DNA from: Clostridia bacterium
Lineage (GTDB): Bacteria > Bacillota > DTU086
Length of the DNA: 44,044 nucleotides
Direction: 5' to 3'
Assembly (NCBI GenBank): GCA_012523575.1
Contig: JAAYIF010000016.1
Coordinates: forward strand, 1-44,044
Below, piece by piece: positions 10,624 to 19,444 of this stretch (its first letter is position 1; each line of letters opens with the position of its first letter). Under the pieces are notes generated by a model. It did no database searches. It was given only the letters and a program-made list of their open reading frames with translations, and was not told the DNA's origin. A program made the translations under genes and the position numbers.

Positions 10624-11730
10624 TTAAGTATAGCTTAGAATTTTATCAAGAATCTTTTTTCGTAATTTGTCGATGGCTGCAAAATCCATGTTGGGTATAT
10701 AAAGCCTTTCTATTTCATCGTGTATTTTTTTGGCTCTGTTAATAAAAGTTACGGCCCTTGTGAAGGCTTCCTGATAACGCCGTCTGGCCTCCTCCAAATC
10801 TGCCATAAAAGGTCGTAAGCAGCTTTCATTAACAAACTTTAGCATATTAATAACTCTGTCCTTTTCCATAGCTACTTTGTAAATATGGGGGAATTCACTG
10901 GTTATTACTGCTGTGTTTAGGGATTTCATTGCCAGATGTTCCAATTCATTGGGCTTAAGGCTACAATGATAGGCTTCGATTTCGTATCCCCTGTTTACGG
11001 CCTCATCATAGATTTTTTTAACGATGGTGGATTTTCCCGTACCTGCCGGGCCACTCAAAATTATTCTTTTATCAAAATTTCCAAAAATGGTTTCCAGATG
11101 ATTTACCGCTCCATTGGGGGTAATGGCACTGGCGAATAGATGGCGCTCCCAGGGAATGGTTTCCCTTGCCCTATCATTAAAAATATTTTTAGCAATTTCA
11201 CGGGTAACTCGATTAAGGGCAGCTATATTAAGTGCACCGCTGTCCCTGTAATAACTTTCCATTTCATCGTGCAGGATTTTTGCCTGCATAAGGTTTCCGT
11301 ATGCTGTGGAAAAAAGTCTGCTTATTTCACGGTTTAATCTGATAATTTCATCTTTGTTTTTTTCTATTTTTCTTTCATCCCAATAATCCCCAAGGTGAAT
11401 AATTTCGTCCACTGCCCCCGGGCTTCTGGGATCCAGTATATGAGGGCGAGTTCCATCCACTAAAGCTACCCCTATTTGGGGAAAGGCCACTGCATCCAGT
11501 GAGTTGCTATCCGAAGAGCAGAAAAAGAATTCTACATCAAGCCCCCTTTGAAGCAAGGCTTTGCCGATTTTGCCCATAAAGGTGGATTTTCCTACGCCGG
11601 GTCCTCCTTTGAGTATAAAAAGTTTCCTGGCGTAAGAAGGATTAATTATATAATTATGGTCAAAAAAAGAATAAAACCCTAAAGGGGTATTTCCTCCAAG
11701 AAAAGCTTTTTTTATTTTGCCTGTTGTCAA
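10624..11730 (-). CDS. Tandem P-loop NTPase (PRK06851-like)
   Basis: About 368 residues with two separate Walker A motifs, GGPGVGKST (residues 42-50) and GPAGTGKST (227-235), so the protein is a duplicated P-loop NTPase. This layout matches a poorly characterised Firmicute family (PRK06851). Its role is not known. I choose the TTG at 11730 because GGAGG lies 10 bases before it and the family begins near LTTGKIKKAFLGG; an ATG-initiated frame at 11829 has no good ribosome site. An alpha-helical charged region lies between the modules (about 115-190). It stands alone on the minus strand next to repeat copy A. Confidence 0.75.
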   Translation of the reverse strand: MTTGKIKKAFLGGNTPLGFYSFFDHNYIINPSYARKLFILKGGPGVGKSTFMGKIGKALLQRGLDVEFFFCSSDSNSLDAVAFPQIGVALVDGTRPHILDPRSPGAVDEIIHLGDYWDERKIEKNKDEIIRLNREISRLFSTAYGNLMQAKILHDEMESYYRDSGALNIAALNRVTREIAKNIFNDRARETIPWERHLFASAITPNGAVNHLETIFGNFDKRIILSGPAGTGKSTIVKKIYDEAVNRGYEIEAYHCSLKPNELEHLAMKSLNTAVITSEFPHIYKVAMEKDRVINMLKFVNESCLRPFMADLEEARRRYQEAFTRAVTFINRAKKIHDEIERLYIPNMDFAAIDKLRKKILDKILSYT

Positions 11731-12108
11731 CTTTCTGTCGCCTCCATATTCCTGATTCCTCAGGAATATAATATGCGTAAAAGAATTCCTAAATGTTTGT
11801 ACGAGATTATTATTGAGAAGCTTTGGCAAGAAGTTTTAGAGAGAGGAGTTGTAAGCCTATCGAAAAATAATTTCTAAAGGTTTTAAGGGTACTGTGTGGA
11901 GAAATAAAAAGTTCTTTGCTTTATGAAAAATTAGTTTAATAAATCAAGGGGGATGGAAGGATTTTTTGACTCTTTTAAACCCCATACTAGTATAAAATTA
12001 CTATTAGATGAAACTTTTAGCATAATATGCATTATATGCATTTTGTTAAAAAATTAGCAGGAATCAGATTAATATTGTTAAATATTTGTATAGTTGGATA
12101 AAGTTGAA
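11731..12108. other. AT-rich intergenic region before the riboswitch
   Basis: No gene is supported here. It holds the upstream region of the minus-strand NTPase gene and, near 12075-12102, a plausible promoter for the riboswitch transcript: TTGTTA (12075-12080), 16 bases, GATAAA (12097-12102). Two ATATGCAT words lie in tandem near 12030. Nothing else was recognised. Confidence 0.4.
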
Positions 12109-12121
12109 CTTTTTGTAGAGA

Positions 12122-12198
12122 AAAAGGCAAACCTGTCGAAAGGCAGGGGCGCAAAGCTCTGGGTCTAAGGCCGTAAGGCTATGGCCGCCAGGCTGCCA
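12122..12198 (+). ncRNA. Cyclic di-GMP-I riboswitch aptamer (GEMM-I)
   Basis: The class-I c-di-GMP aptamer is recognised by its conserved core: AGGCAAACC, a P2 hairpin CCTG..CGAAAGG.CAGG carrying a GAAA tetraloop, the block GGGGCGCAAAGC, and a P3 arm with an 11-nt tetraloop receptor (TCTAAG paired opposite TATGG) closing in GCCGCCAGGCTGCC. The base at the position equivalent to G20 of the Vibrio Vc2 aptamer is G (12126), which favours c-di-GMP over the cGAMP-selective GEMM-Ib variants. It lies about 165 bases upstream of a chemoreceptor gene, a common target of this switch. Expression platform is described separately. Confidence 0.93.
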
Positions 12199-12221
12199 AT
12201 TTTGTGTTTTTGCATTGATAG

Positions 12222-12258
12222 CCTGCTGTGGTTCAAACATTATAGCAGGTTTATTTTA
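12222..12258 (+). terminator. Riboswitch-associated terminator (expression platform)
   Basis: CCTGCT (12222-12227) pairs with AGCAGG (12244-12249), followed by TTTATTTTAT. AGCCTG (12220-12225) can instead pair with CAGGCT (12189-12194) in the 3' side of the aptamer P3, giving a mutually exclusive antiterminator. If so, ligand binding would free the terminator strand and turn the gene off; this direction is inference. Confidence 0.65.
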
Positions 12259-12361
12259 TGTCTTAAGGGAGTGATGAATAGAGAGAAGAATGCTTACAAA
12301 GTAGATACCGAAAATTTTGCGGAAATCTGGTGAGCTGAGAACAACAAGAGGAGTGGTATTT

Positions 12362-14068
12362 GTGAAAATAAAAACTCGTTTAGCTTTAATCGTAGTTGCT
12401 GCTGTTGCTGTGGCTTTGGTGATTGGTTTAATAGGGAATATCAACTTATCCAATATTAATGCAGATACGGCAAAGATGACCAATGTATATCTTCCCAGTG
12501 TACAAATGATCCTTAATGCTGACAGGGATTTATATCAGGCCCACATGGCGATCCACGAAATTTTTGATACGGTTCCCGGTTCTCAGGAATGGGAAACTTA
12601 TTACAACGAAATCGAAGAGAATTACCAGCAGGTTCTCGAAAGAGTTGGCAATTATGCTAAGTTTGCCGTTACCCAGGAACAAAAGGATCTGATTGCTAAA
12701 CATGAGGCAGCCAGGGCTGAGTGGAAAAAACTTGTAGATAGGTATATTGAGCTACTTCAGCAAGGGACTCCTGAAGCCAAAGCCCAGGCTGCTGTTTTGG
12801 AAGATCAGATGAATGAAGTTTTTGAAAACACCAGGGAGCCCCTTGACGGGCTGACTGAGGCTTCCCTTGCCCAAGCGGACAAAACCAAGGAAGAAGCCAA
12901 TGAGAATTTTAAAGAGGCCAGAATGGGCATATTCTTCGTTCTCGCTGTGGGTTTGATTATCCTTATTGCTTTGAGCTACGTAATGAGCAAAAGCATCCTG
13001 AATCCCGTTGCCATGGCTTCTTACTATGCAAATAAACTGGCGGAAGGGGATTTGAGCGAAGCTCCATCCAGCAGCTCCACTGATGAATTGGGGGAAATGT
13101 TGAACGCCCTGGGTAAAGGATTTGAAAGCTTGCGGGGACTTATACACAATGTGGCAGAGGCTTCTGACCAGGTTGCCGTTTCCTCCGAGCAGCTAAGTGC
13201 CAGTGCCGAGGAAACAACCAGCGCAACAGAGCAGGTGGCTTCTACAATTCAAGACCTTTCTTCAGCGGCACAAAAACAAGCGGAAAAATCCCAAAGTGTT
13301 ACGGAAACGGTTCAGGAAATGAACGTAAAAATGCAAAACGCAGCGGAAAACTTAATGTCCATAAGTGAGCTTGCCCAAAATACCAACAATGCTTCTTTCA
13401 GCGGCAGAGAATTTGTAAAGAATGCCCAGGAGCAGATATTGAGTATAAAGGAAAAGACGGATGAAACTTCAGGGGTTATAAGGGACTTGGGACAAAAATC
13501 CAAAGAAATTGCTAAAATTGTAGATATAATAACAAACATTGCTGATCAGACCAATCTTCTTGCCTTAAACGCTGCTATTGAAGCTGCAAGGGCCGGGGAG
13601 CAGGGCAGAGGTTTTGCCGTTGTTGCGGAAGAAGTAAGGAAACTTGCTGAGGAATCTTCCAATGCAGCAGAAGAAATTGCTTCTTTAATAAATGTCATAG
13701 GGCAGGAAGCTGAAAAGGCCGTGGCCACCATGGAAGAAAACACCCATAGGGTAAATGAAGGAACAGAGGTTATTGCTAAGGTGGAAGAAGCCTTTGGAAC
13801 CATTGCTGACCATATCAACGAATTAAGCGGAAAGGTGCAGGAAATAAACGTTGTAACCCAGGAGATTGCGGAGGGAAGCAAAAATATCACCGATGCCATG
13901 GAAGGCCTTCTGGAATTAACGGAAGAAGCAACGGCGGGACTGGAGGAAACGGCCTCATTTACCCAGGAACAGAACGCTTCCATGGAGGAAGTGGCAAGTT
14001 CTGCGGAAAAACTGGCAGAGCTTGCCCAAAAGTTGCAGCAATCTGTGGGGCAGTTTAAACTGGAATAA
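12362..14068 (+). CDS. Methyl-accepting chemotaxis protein
   Basis: A 568-residue chemoreceptor. TM1 spans about residues 6-26, then a mainly helical extracellular sensor resembling the four-helix-bundle MCP domain (about 27-185), TM2 about 188-208, a HAMP segment ([21 protein letters not shown]), and a long cytoplasmic coiled coil. The hairpin tip is perfectly conserved ([19 protein letters not shown]), followed by [17 protein letters not shown]. No NWETF-type C-terminal tether for CheR is present. The GTG at 12362 is preferred because AGAGGAG lies 8 bases upstream; the ATG-initiated frame at 12317 has no such site. The c-di-GMP riboswitch 165 bases upstream should couple receptor production to the motile/sessile switch. 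The ligand is unknown. Confidence 0.95.
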   Translation: MKIKTRLALIVVAAVAVALVIGLIGNINLSNINADTAKMTNVYLPSVQMILNADRDLYQAHMAIHEIFDTVPGSQEWETYYNEIEENYQQVLERVGNYAKFAVTQEQKDLIAKHEAARAEWKKLVDRYIELLQQGTPEAKAQAAVLEDQMNEVFENTREPLDGLTEASLAQADKTKEEANENFKEARMGIFFVLAVGLIILIALSYVMSKSILNPVAMASYYANKLAEGDLSEAPSSSSTDELGEMLNALGKGFESLRGLIHNVAEASDQVAVSSEQLSASAEETTSATEQVASTIQDLSSAAQKQAEKSQSVTETVQEMNVKMQNAAENLMSISELAQNTNNASFSGREFVKNAQEQILSIKEKTDETSGVIRDLGQKSKEIAKIVDIITNIADQTNLLALNAAIEAARAGEQGRGFAVVAEEVRKLAEESSNAAEEIASLINVIGQEAEKAVATMEENTHRVNEGTEVIAKVEEAFGTIADHINELSGKVQEINVVTQEIAEGSKNITDAMEGLLELTEEATAGLEETASFTQEQNASMEEVASSAEKLAELAQKLQQSVGQFKLE

Positions 14069-14119
14069 GCTGGGGTAAGTAAAAGAATAATTTAGGATAA
14101 ACTGTAAATAAAAAATTTT

Positions 14120-14165
14120 AAAGGGATACCCAAACAGCAAAAATAGGGTATCCCTTTGTTTTTCT
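14120..14165 (+). terminator. Terminator of the chemoreceptor gene
   Basis: AAAGGGATACCC (14120-14131) pairs perfectly with GGGTATCCCTTT (14146-14157), followed by TGTTTTTCTTT. Confidence 0.92.
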
Positions 14166-14249
14166 TTATGTTAAATGGGGCTTGTCACGGATAAAAAAAT
14201 AATGTAGTATCAAAAAACAAAAAATTAAATCTTGCCAGGGGGTTATTTA

Positions 14250-15320
14250 ATGGCAGCAGAAGTTTTTTTTGCAAGGCTGAAGGATGGAAGCACTCCCGAT
14301 GAACAGGCCCAGAAAACGAAAGAAATATTTGATGCTGCGGGGGCAAAAAAATGTATAAGCCCGGGGGACTTTGTTGCCATTAAAGTACATGTGGGGGAGA
14401 AAAACAATATAACCCATATTCGTCCTGAGATTGCCCGGGCGGTGGTGGAAAAAGTTAAAGAAAATAAAGGGCTGCCTTTTTTAACGGAAACCTCAACCCT
14501 TTATAAAGGGGAGCGAGAAAATGCCATTAAACATATAATGCATGCTCACAAACACGGGTTTGAAATTGAACAAGTGGGAGCTCCCTTTATAATGGCTGAC
14601 GGCCTCACGGGCAATACGGAAATAGAGGTGGAAATAAACGGCGAACTGAACAAAACCGTGAAAATTGCCAGGGAAATTCGCTTTGCGGATGCCATGGTTA
14701 TAATTTCCCATCCCACGGGACATATGCTTACCGCCCTTGGTGCCTGCATAAAAAACCTTGGGATGGGGCTTGCCAGCAGGATGGGGAAAATGCGCCAGCA
14801 TTCTTCCATGAAACCTGCCATAAAAGAAAACAAGTGCCGGCTATGCGGCAAATGTATAGAATGGTGTCCCGAAAATATTATTGAAAAAAGGGAAAAGGCA
14901 GCCTTTATAAATAGTGAAAAATGTATAGGCTGTGGTGAATGCCTTGCGGTTTGCCGCTTTGGTGCCGTTAAATATGATTTTGGACGGGATTCGGTCATTG
15001 TTCAAAAGGAAATGGCTGAACATGCATACGGGGTAATAATTGGGAAGGAAGGGAAATGCTTTTTTATAAATGTCCTGGTTAACATGACTAAAGACTGCGA
15101 CTGTATAGACAAAAGTCAGAAAAAAATAATTCCCGATGTTGGTATTTTGGGTTCCTATGATCCTGTGGCAATTGATAAAGCCACCCTGGATCTTACAAAA
15201 GAAGCCAATCAAAGGAGTTTAGCGGAAGTTTCATATGGAAAGTTAGATGCTATGCACCAGCTGGAACATGCCGTTCGTATCGGAATGGGAACTCTAGAAT
15301 ATACGCTGGTGGAGATATAA
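14250..15320 (+). CDS. DUF362 domain protein with a two-cluster ferredoxin module
   Basis: A 356-residue protein. The N-terminal two thirds match DUF362 (IKVHVGEKNNITHIRPE, KSDA-like FADAMVIISHPTGH, KNLGMG). Inserted near residues 198-245 are two 4Fe-4S motifs: CRLCGKCIEWCP and CIGCGECLAVCR. It is probably a cytoplasmic Fe-S protein with an electron-transfer or maturation role; the reaction is unknown. The ATG at 14250 is chosen over the TTG at 14232 because AGGGGG lies 7-8 bases before it. The gene is flanked by terminators on both sides (14120 and 15327), so it is likely monocistronic. No promoter was convincingly placed. Confidence 0.88.
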   Translation: MAAEVFFARLKDGSTPDEQAQKTKEIFDAAGAKKCISPGDFVAIKVHVGEKNNITHIRPEIARAVVEKVKENKGLPFLTETSTLYKGERENAIKHIMHAHKHGFEIEQVGAPFIMADGLTGNTEIEVEINGELNKTVKIAREIRFADAMVIISHPTGHMLTALGACIKNLGMGLASRMGKMRQHSSMKPAIKENKCRLCGKCIEWCPENIIEKREKAAFINSEKCIGCGECLAVCRFGAVKYDFGRDSVIVQKEMAEHAYGVIIGKEGKCFFINVLVNMTKDCDCIDKSQKKIIPDVGILGSYDPVAIDKATLDLTKEANQRSLAEVSYGKLDAMHQLEHAVRIGMGTLEYTLVEI

Positions 15321-15326
15321 ACTCTT

Positions 15327-15365
15327 TGCCCGAAGCCGAAGGATTTTGGCTTCGGGCATTTTTAT
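15327..15365 (+). terminator. Terminator of the DUF362 gene
   Basis: TGCCCGAAGCC (15327-15337) pairs perfectly with GGCTTCGGGCA (15348-15358), followed by TTTTTATG. Confidence 0.93.
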
Positions 15366-15831
15366 GCATTTTTTGCCGTAAAAGGGTGTTGTAATTAGTA
15401 AAAAATAGTGATTTTATAAAAAACAAAAAAAATAAATAATTTTAAGGCTAAACCTTCTTTGACCTATATTTTTTCCATTTGATTTTCTGGTAATTATTGT
15501 ATAGATTTTTTCATAAAGGGCTTTTTCCCTATCAGATTTTCTCACTCTTTGCTTGCTTTTTTACAGTGCCTTTCTATTTTCATGTTAATTAAAACAAAAC
15601 AGCATATCTTGTTTCCTTATTCAAAGCTTAATTTTTAGCATTGGACAATCCATTGGTCTTTTCTGTTTGTTTCACGCCGGAAGTTTTTCCATTGCCTTTA
15701 AAAATTAAAAACTAAAAACCGAACAGCCGCAGAGGTTTTTAGCTGTGGATTAATGTCTTTTGCTAAAAACAGAGTTTACATAATAAAGTTTACATAAATA
15801 TATTAAAAATTATTTCAGGGAGGGATCTTTT
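15366..15831 (+). promoter_or_regulatory. Long 5' region of the inositol-phosphate synthase gene
   Basis: About 465 bases with no supported gene. A likely promoter is TTTACA (15775-15780), 18 bases, TATATT (15799-15804). The 10-base word GTTTACATAA occurs twice (15774-15783 and 15788-15797), so an activator or repressor could bind across the promoter. Upstream, CTAAAAACC (15712-15720) pairs with GGTTTTTAG (15734-15742), and ACAGC (15723-15727) can instead pair with GCTGT (15742-15746). No known riboswitch was recognised. Confidence 0.45.
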
Positions 15832-16926
15832 ATGGGTGAAATAAGAGTTGCCATTGCAGGGGTGGGTAATTGTGCCAGTGCTCTTATTCAGGGGATAGAA
15901 TATTACAAAAATACGGACCCAGAAAAAGCAGTAGGTTTAATGCATTATGATGTGGGAGGATATACACCGGAAGATATAAAAATTGTTGCAGCCTTTGACG
16001 TGGATAAAAGAAAAGTTGGCAAAAGCCTTAAAGAAGCTATTTTAGCAAAGCCCAACTGCACCAAAGTCTTTTGGGATAAACTTCCCGATTATCCGGTGAC
16101 TGTACAAATGGGACATGTCTGGGATGGCATATCCCAGCATATGGGGGATTATCCCGATGATGTTACTTTCCTACCCAGTGATGAGGAACCTTGTGATGTG
16201 GTTAAGGTTTTAAAGGAATCCGGGGCGGACATGCTCATAAATTACGTGCCTGTGGGTTCCGAAGAGGCAGCCAGAAAATATGCCGAAGCTTGCCTTGAAG
16301 CAGGAATTGGATTTATTAATGCAATGCCGGTGTTTATAGCTTCTGATCAGGAATGGGCTGAAAAATTCAAAAGCAGGGGAATTCCCATCATAGGGGATGA
16401 TATTAAGAGCCAGGTGGGAGCTACCATTGTTCACAGGGTACTGGCAAAGCTTTTTGATAACAGAGGGGTAAAGCTTGACAGAACCTATCAGCTCAATTTT
16501 GGTGGAAATACAGACTTTCTTAATATGCTGAACCACAGCCGCCTGTCATCCAAGAAAAAATCCAAAACCCAATCTGTGCAGTCCCAGTTTGCCCTTCCCT
16601 TGGAGCCGGAAAATATTCATATAGGCCCAAGCGATTATGTGCCCTGGCTTAAGGACAACAAAATCTGCTATATCCGCATGGAGGGAAGGGGTTTTGGCGG
16701 TGTACCCTTGGAACTGGAATTAAAGCTTTCAGTGGAGGATTCCCCCAACTGTGCAGGGGTTATAATCGAAGCTATCCGGTGCATGAAGCTTGCCCTTGAA
16801 CGAAAAATTGGAGGAGTTTTAGAAGCTATATCTGCCTATACCATGAAGTCCCCTCCGGTACAATATACCGATGATCAGGCAAAGGCTATGGTGGAAGAGT
16901 TTATTGCAGGCAAAAGAGAAAGATAA
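15832..16926 (+). CDS. ino1: myo-Inositol-1-phosphate synthase
   Basis: Converts glucose 6-phosphate to L-myo-inositol 1-phosphate using NAD as a recycled cofactor. The 364-residue product has the prokaryotic length. The NAD-binding loop is [14 protein letters not shown] (residues 9-22); family blocks include [38 protein letters not shown] and [12 protein letters not shown], with the catalytic-region lysine in the [10 protein letters not shown] stretch. A good AGGGAGG site precedes the ATG. The stop overlaps the next ATG (TAATG), so the two proteins are probably co-translated. Pairing with a fused cytidylyltransferase/CDP-alcohol phosphotransferase points to di-myo-inositol phosphate or a related inositol polar group rather than to mycothiol. 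Confidence 0.95.
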   Translation: MGEIRVAIAGVGNCASALIQGIEYYKNTDPEKAVGLMHYDVGGYTPEDIKIVAAFDVDKRKVGKSLKEAILAKPNCTKVFWDKLPDYPVTVQMGHVWDGISQHMGDYPDDVTFLPSDEEPCDVVKVLKESGADMLINYVPVGSEEAARKYAEACLEAGIGFINAMPVFIASDQEWAEKFKSRGIPIIGDDIKSQVGATIVHRVLAKLFDNRGVKLDRTYQLNFGGNTDFLNMLNHSRLSSKKKSKTQSVQSQFALPLEPENIHIGPSDYVPWLKDNKICYIRMEGRGFGGVPLELELKLSVEDSPNCAGVIIEAIRCMKLALERKIGGVLEAISAYTMKSPPVQYTDDQAKAMVEEFIAGKRER

Positions 16927-18296
16927 TGGGGGTGTGCTGTTTGAAAGCTTTAGTTCTGGCTGCAGGGGAAGGAAAGAGGCTTAGGGAATCCGCTTCCAAG
17001 GGGAAGGCCAATTCCCCTAAGCCTCTTTTTCCTCTTTTAGGACTTTCTCTCATTGAAAGAACCATTCTCAATCTGCGGGAAAACGGCATTGAAGAAATTT
17101 TTGTTGTAACGGGTTATCAGGGGGAAAAAATAAAAAGAAGCATTGGTGACGGCAGCAGATATGGTGTTACGGTTTCATATATAGATAATGAGCAGTGGTC
17201 GTTGGGAAACGGCAGCTCAGTTCTTGCAGCGGAAAAAGTTTTACAGAATGAGCCCTGTTTTCTCCTAACAATGGCTGATCATGTAATGCAGCCCAGTGCA
17301 ATAAAAAAGATCCTTAATATAGAGAATATAAAACCGGGGGAAGTACATGTTCTGGTAGATTATAAACGCCAAAAAGTATTCAGAATTGAGGAAGCTACAA
17401 AGGTTCGCCTCAACTCCCACGGCAGGGTGCTTGAAATTGGGAAAAGCCTTAAAGATTATAACGCCGTTGATTGTGGTGTATTTTTATGCACTCCTGGGAT
17501 TTTCCAGGGGCTGAAAGAAGAGGTTTCGGAAGGAAGGAATGCTTTAAGTGATGGTATAAGACGCTTAGCGGAAAAGGGTATGGTAAAGGGTGTGGATATT
17601 GGAGAAGAGTGGTGGATTGATGTTGATGATGGATGGGACCTTGAGGAAGCCAGAAAACGGCTGCTGAAAAGTTTGCCTTCTCCCAGGGACGGGTTGATTT
17701 CCAAGTTGATTAACAGGAGGCTGTCCGTTCCCATTTCCGGTTTTATTGCTTCCACAAAGATAACACCAAATATGATCAGCTTTACAAATTTTATAGTCGC
17801 TTGTCTATCCGCCGCGGCTTTTATAAAGGGTTTATGGCCCATAGGGGGTCTTTTGGCGCAGTCAGCAGCGATAATTGACGGTGTGGACGGCGAGATTGCA
17901 CGTCTTAAGTATATGGCCACCAAATATGGTGCTTATTTTGATTCCATTCTTGATAGGTATGGCGACGCTTTGATCCTTTTCGGAATGACCCTTGGTTGGT
18001 ACCTGGCCCATTCAGATGCTTGGGTGTGGTTTATGGGATGCGCCGCCCTAATTGGTTCTCCCATGTCAATGCTGGGAAAAGAGAAATTTCACGCTCTGAC
18101 GGGAACCCCCTACTGCCCCGAAAAATATGACGGTTTTCTGCGTTTTGTGCCTGCTAACCGCGACGGACGACTTTTTTTAATAATGCTCGGAAGTTTTGTG
18201 GGGCAGTTGCCGCTGGTTCTGGGCATTTTGGCTGTTATTACTAATTTTTTGGCTTTCGGAAGGCTGGTAATGGTTAGAAAGGTGCTTTGTAAATGA
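16926..18296 (+). CDS. Bifunctional CTP:inositol-1-phosphate cytidylyltransferase / CDP-alcohol phosphotransferase (IPCT/DIPPS-like)
   Basis: A 456-residue fusion. Residues about 6-250 are a nucleotidyltransferase (LVLAAGEGKRLR, then SPKPLFPLLG, TMADHVMQPS and WWIDVDDGWDLEEA). Residues about 255-456 are a membrane CDP-alcohol phosphotransferase with the complete DG-x2-AR-x8-G-x3-D-x3-D signature at 321-343 and several hydrophobic helices. This fusion is known from Archaeoglobus and Thermotoga. There it makes CDP-inositol and joins it to inositol 1-phosphate, giving phosphorylated di-myo-inositol phosphate, a heat-stress solute. The upstream partner makes that substrate. A dedicated phosphatase was not identified nearby. 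A TTG at 16941 with GGGGG upstream is an alternative start. The reading frame ends 1 base from the convergent trmI stop. An inositol phospholipid product is the main alternative. Confidence 0.88.
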   Translation: MGVCCLKALVLAAGEGKRLRESASKGKANSPKPLFPLLGLSLIERTILNLRENGIEEIFVVTGYQGEKIKRSIGDGSRYGVTVSYIDNEQWSLGNGSSVLAAEKVLQNEPCFLLTMADHVMQPSAIKKILNIENIKPGEVHVLVDYKRQKVFRIEEATKVRLNSHGRVLEIGKSLKDYNAVDCGVFLCTPGIFQGLKEEVSEGRNALSDGIRRLAEKGMVKGVDIGEEWWIDVDDGWDLEEARKRLLKSLPSPRDGLISKLINRRLSVPISGFIASTKITPNMISFTNFIVACLSAAAFIKGLWPIGGLLAQSAAIIDGVDGEIARLKYMATKYGAYFDSILDRYGDALILFGMTLGWYLAHSDAWVWFMGCAALIGSPMSMLGKEKFHALTGTPYCPEKYDGFLRFVPANRDGRLFLIMLGSFVGQLPLVLGILAVITNFLAFGRLVMVRKVLCK

Positions 18297-18297
18297 T

Positions 18298-19068
18298 TCA
18301 ATTATGGTTATCCACCACCTTCTTTCCGAATATTAAATACCCCGTATGGCCTACCATAATATCTTTGGGGCGCAGACGCTGGGCATTGATTTTAAATTCC
18401 CGCATGATTATTTCCGTTGCCTCGAGGATGAAAAAATTATTGTTTTCCAGGCCTTCAATTACCTGGCTTACCTGGTTTGTGGTGGGAACCAATATTCCCA
18501 GGTTGCCGGAGGGCTTAAGGGCTTCCCGCACCTGGGGAAGAACTTCCCACGGCTCCCTTACGTCCAGGAAAAAAGCATCCAGGTCCTTTTCTTCTATTCC
18601 TTCCTCAATGGATTTGTTGTAAAAGGTTACGTTGTCAAATTCCTTGCAGCGGGAAAGGTTTTTTTGAGCAATATGTACAAACTCCTCCCTCTTTTCATAT
18701 GTGTAAACCCTTCCGTCCTTTCCCACAGCCCTGGATAAAAATGCAGTTAAAGCACCGGATCCGGTGCCTGCTTCTCCCACTCTCTTTCCCGGGGAAATGT
18801 CCAGTTTTACCATAATGTAGGCTGCTTCTTTGGGGTATACTATTTGGGTATGTCGTTTAAGGTCGTACATGATATAATCATAGAGGTCGCAACCGAAAAT
18901 ATAATATTTCCTGTTGTTTACCATTATGGCGCTTCCTTTTTGGAGTTTCTTTAATTTTTCCCCATCGATTTCACCGGTGGGAAGTTGAACTTTTTTAAGG
19001 GAAGTGAGGTCATAAACCCTTCTAAATTTTTTCCCGTCGGTGATAAGGATTCTGTTGTCCAGCATCAC
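18298..19068 (-). CDS. trmI: tRNA (adenine-58-N1)-methyltransferase
   Basis: A 256-residue class I methyltransferase of the TrmI family. An N-terminal beta-rich domain (to about 75) precedes the Rossmann core with SAM-binding loop VGEAGTGSGALTAF (97-110), the acidic motif YTYEKREE, and the family block DAFFLDVREPWEVL. TrmI uses SAM to make m1A at position 58 of the tRNA T-loop. In Thermus thermophilus it is needed for growth at high temperature and favours 2-thiolation of T54. Here it is divergent from the ttuB-like/ttuA pair that would do that thiolation. GTG at 19068 or the adjoining ATG at 19065 may start it; GGGGG lies just upstream. The 3' end faces the IPCT/DIPPS gene with a 1-base gap and no terminator. 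Confidence 0.92.
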   Translation of the reverse strand: MMLDNRILITDGKKFRRVYDLTSLKKVQLPTGEIDGEKLKKLQKGSAIMVNNRKYYIFGCDLYDYIMYDLKRHTQIVYPKEAAYIMVKLDISPGKRVGEAGTGSGALTAFLSRAVGKDGRVYTYEKREEFVHIAQKNLSRCKEFDNVTFYNKSIEEGIEEKDLDAFFLDVREPWEVLPQVREALKPSGNLGILVPTTNQVSQVIEGLENNNFFILEATEIIMREFKINAQRLRPKDIMVGHTGYLIFGKKVVDNHN

Positions 19069-19220
19069 TGAAAACCCCCGATTTTTTATTTAGCGTCGTA
19101 TGGTAAATCATTAACAGTTTACCACAGCTGCAATTTAAACAAAATTGCGGATAATAAAATTTATGATAATTGAATTTCTGATTTTCATGCAGTAAACTAG
19201 CCACACAGGGGGTGAAATTA

Positions 19221-19415
19221 TTGAAAGTTATTATTCAAAGGGATTCAACCGTCAAAGAAATTAAAGGGAGCCATACTGTGGAGAAGGTGTTGAAGATGCT
19301 AAATATTATTCCGGAAACAGTTGTGGTTGTAAAAGGCGGAAGTTTGGTTACCCTTGATACAAAGATCGAAGAGGATGAAGAAATTGAAATTATTCATGTG
19401 GTTTCGGGGGGATAA
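19221..19415 (+). CDS. ttuB: ThiS/MoaD-like sulfur carrier, probably TtuB
   Basis: A 64-residue ubiquitin-like protein ending in Gly-Gly (VVSGG), the feature that is adenylated and thiocarboxylated in ThiS, MoaD and TtuB. The pattern is typical: VEKVLKMLNI, then a VVVVKGG strand and EDEEIEIIHVVSGG. A TTG start at 19221 fits AGGGGGTG 7 bases upstream; the GTG at 19212 lies within that ribosome site. It is followed 29 bases later by a TtuA-like thiolase gene, so it most likely carries sulfur for tRNA thiolation. MoaD or ThiS roles are less likely because no molybdopterin or thiamine genes are near. An activating E1-like enzyme (TtuC) is not in the window. Confidence 0.85.
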   Translation: MKVIIQRDSTVKEIKGSHTVEKVLKMLNIIPETVVVVKGGSLVTLDTKIEEDEEIEIIHVVSGG

Positions 19416-19444
19416 AAGTTAATAGTTTTAAGAGGTGAAGTCAA

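Noticed and set aside
12122..12198. cGAMP-sensing (GEMM-Ib) riboswitch
   Set aside because: The ligand-discriminating position is G, as in c-di-GMP aptamers, not A.
15832..18296. Mycothiol or mycobacterial phosphatidylinositol synthesis
   Set aside because: No mycothiol genes are nearby, and the fused cytidylyltransferase domain is typical of the inositol-solute pathway.
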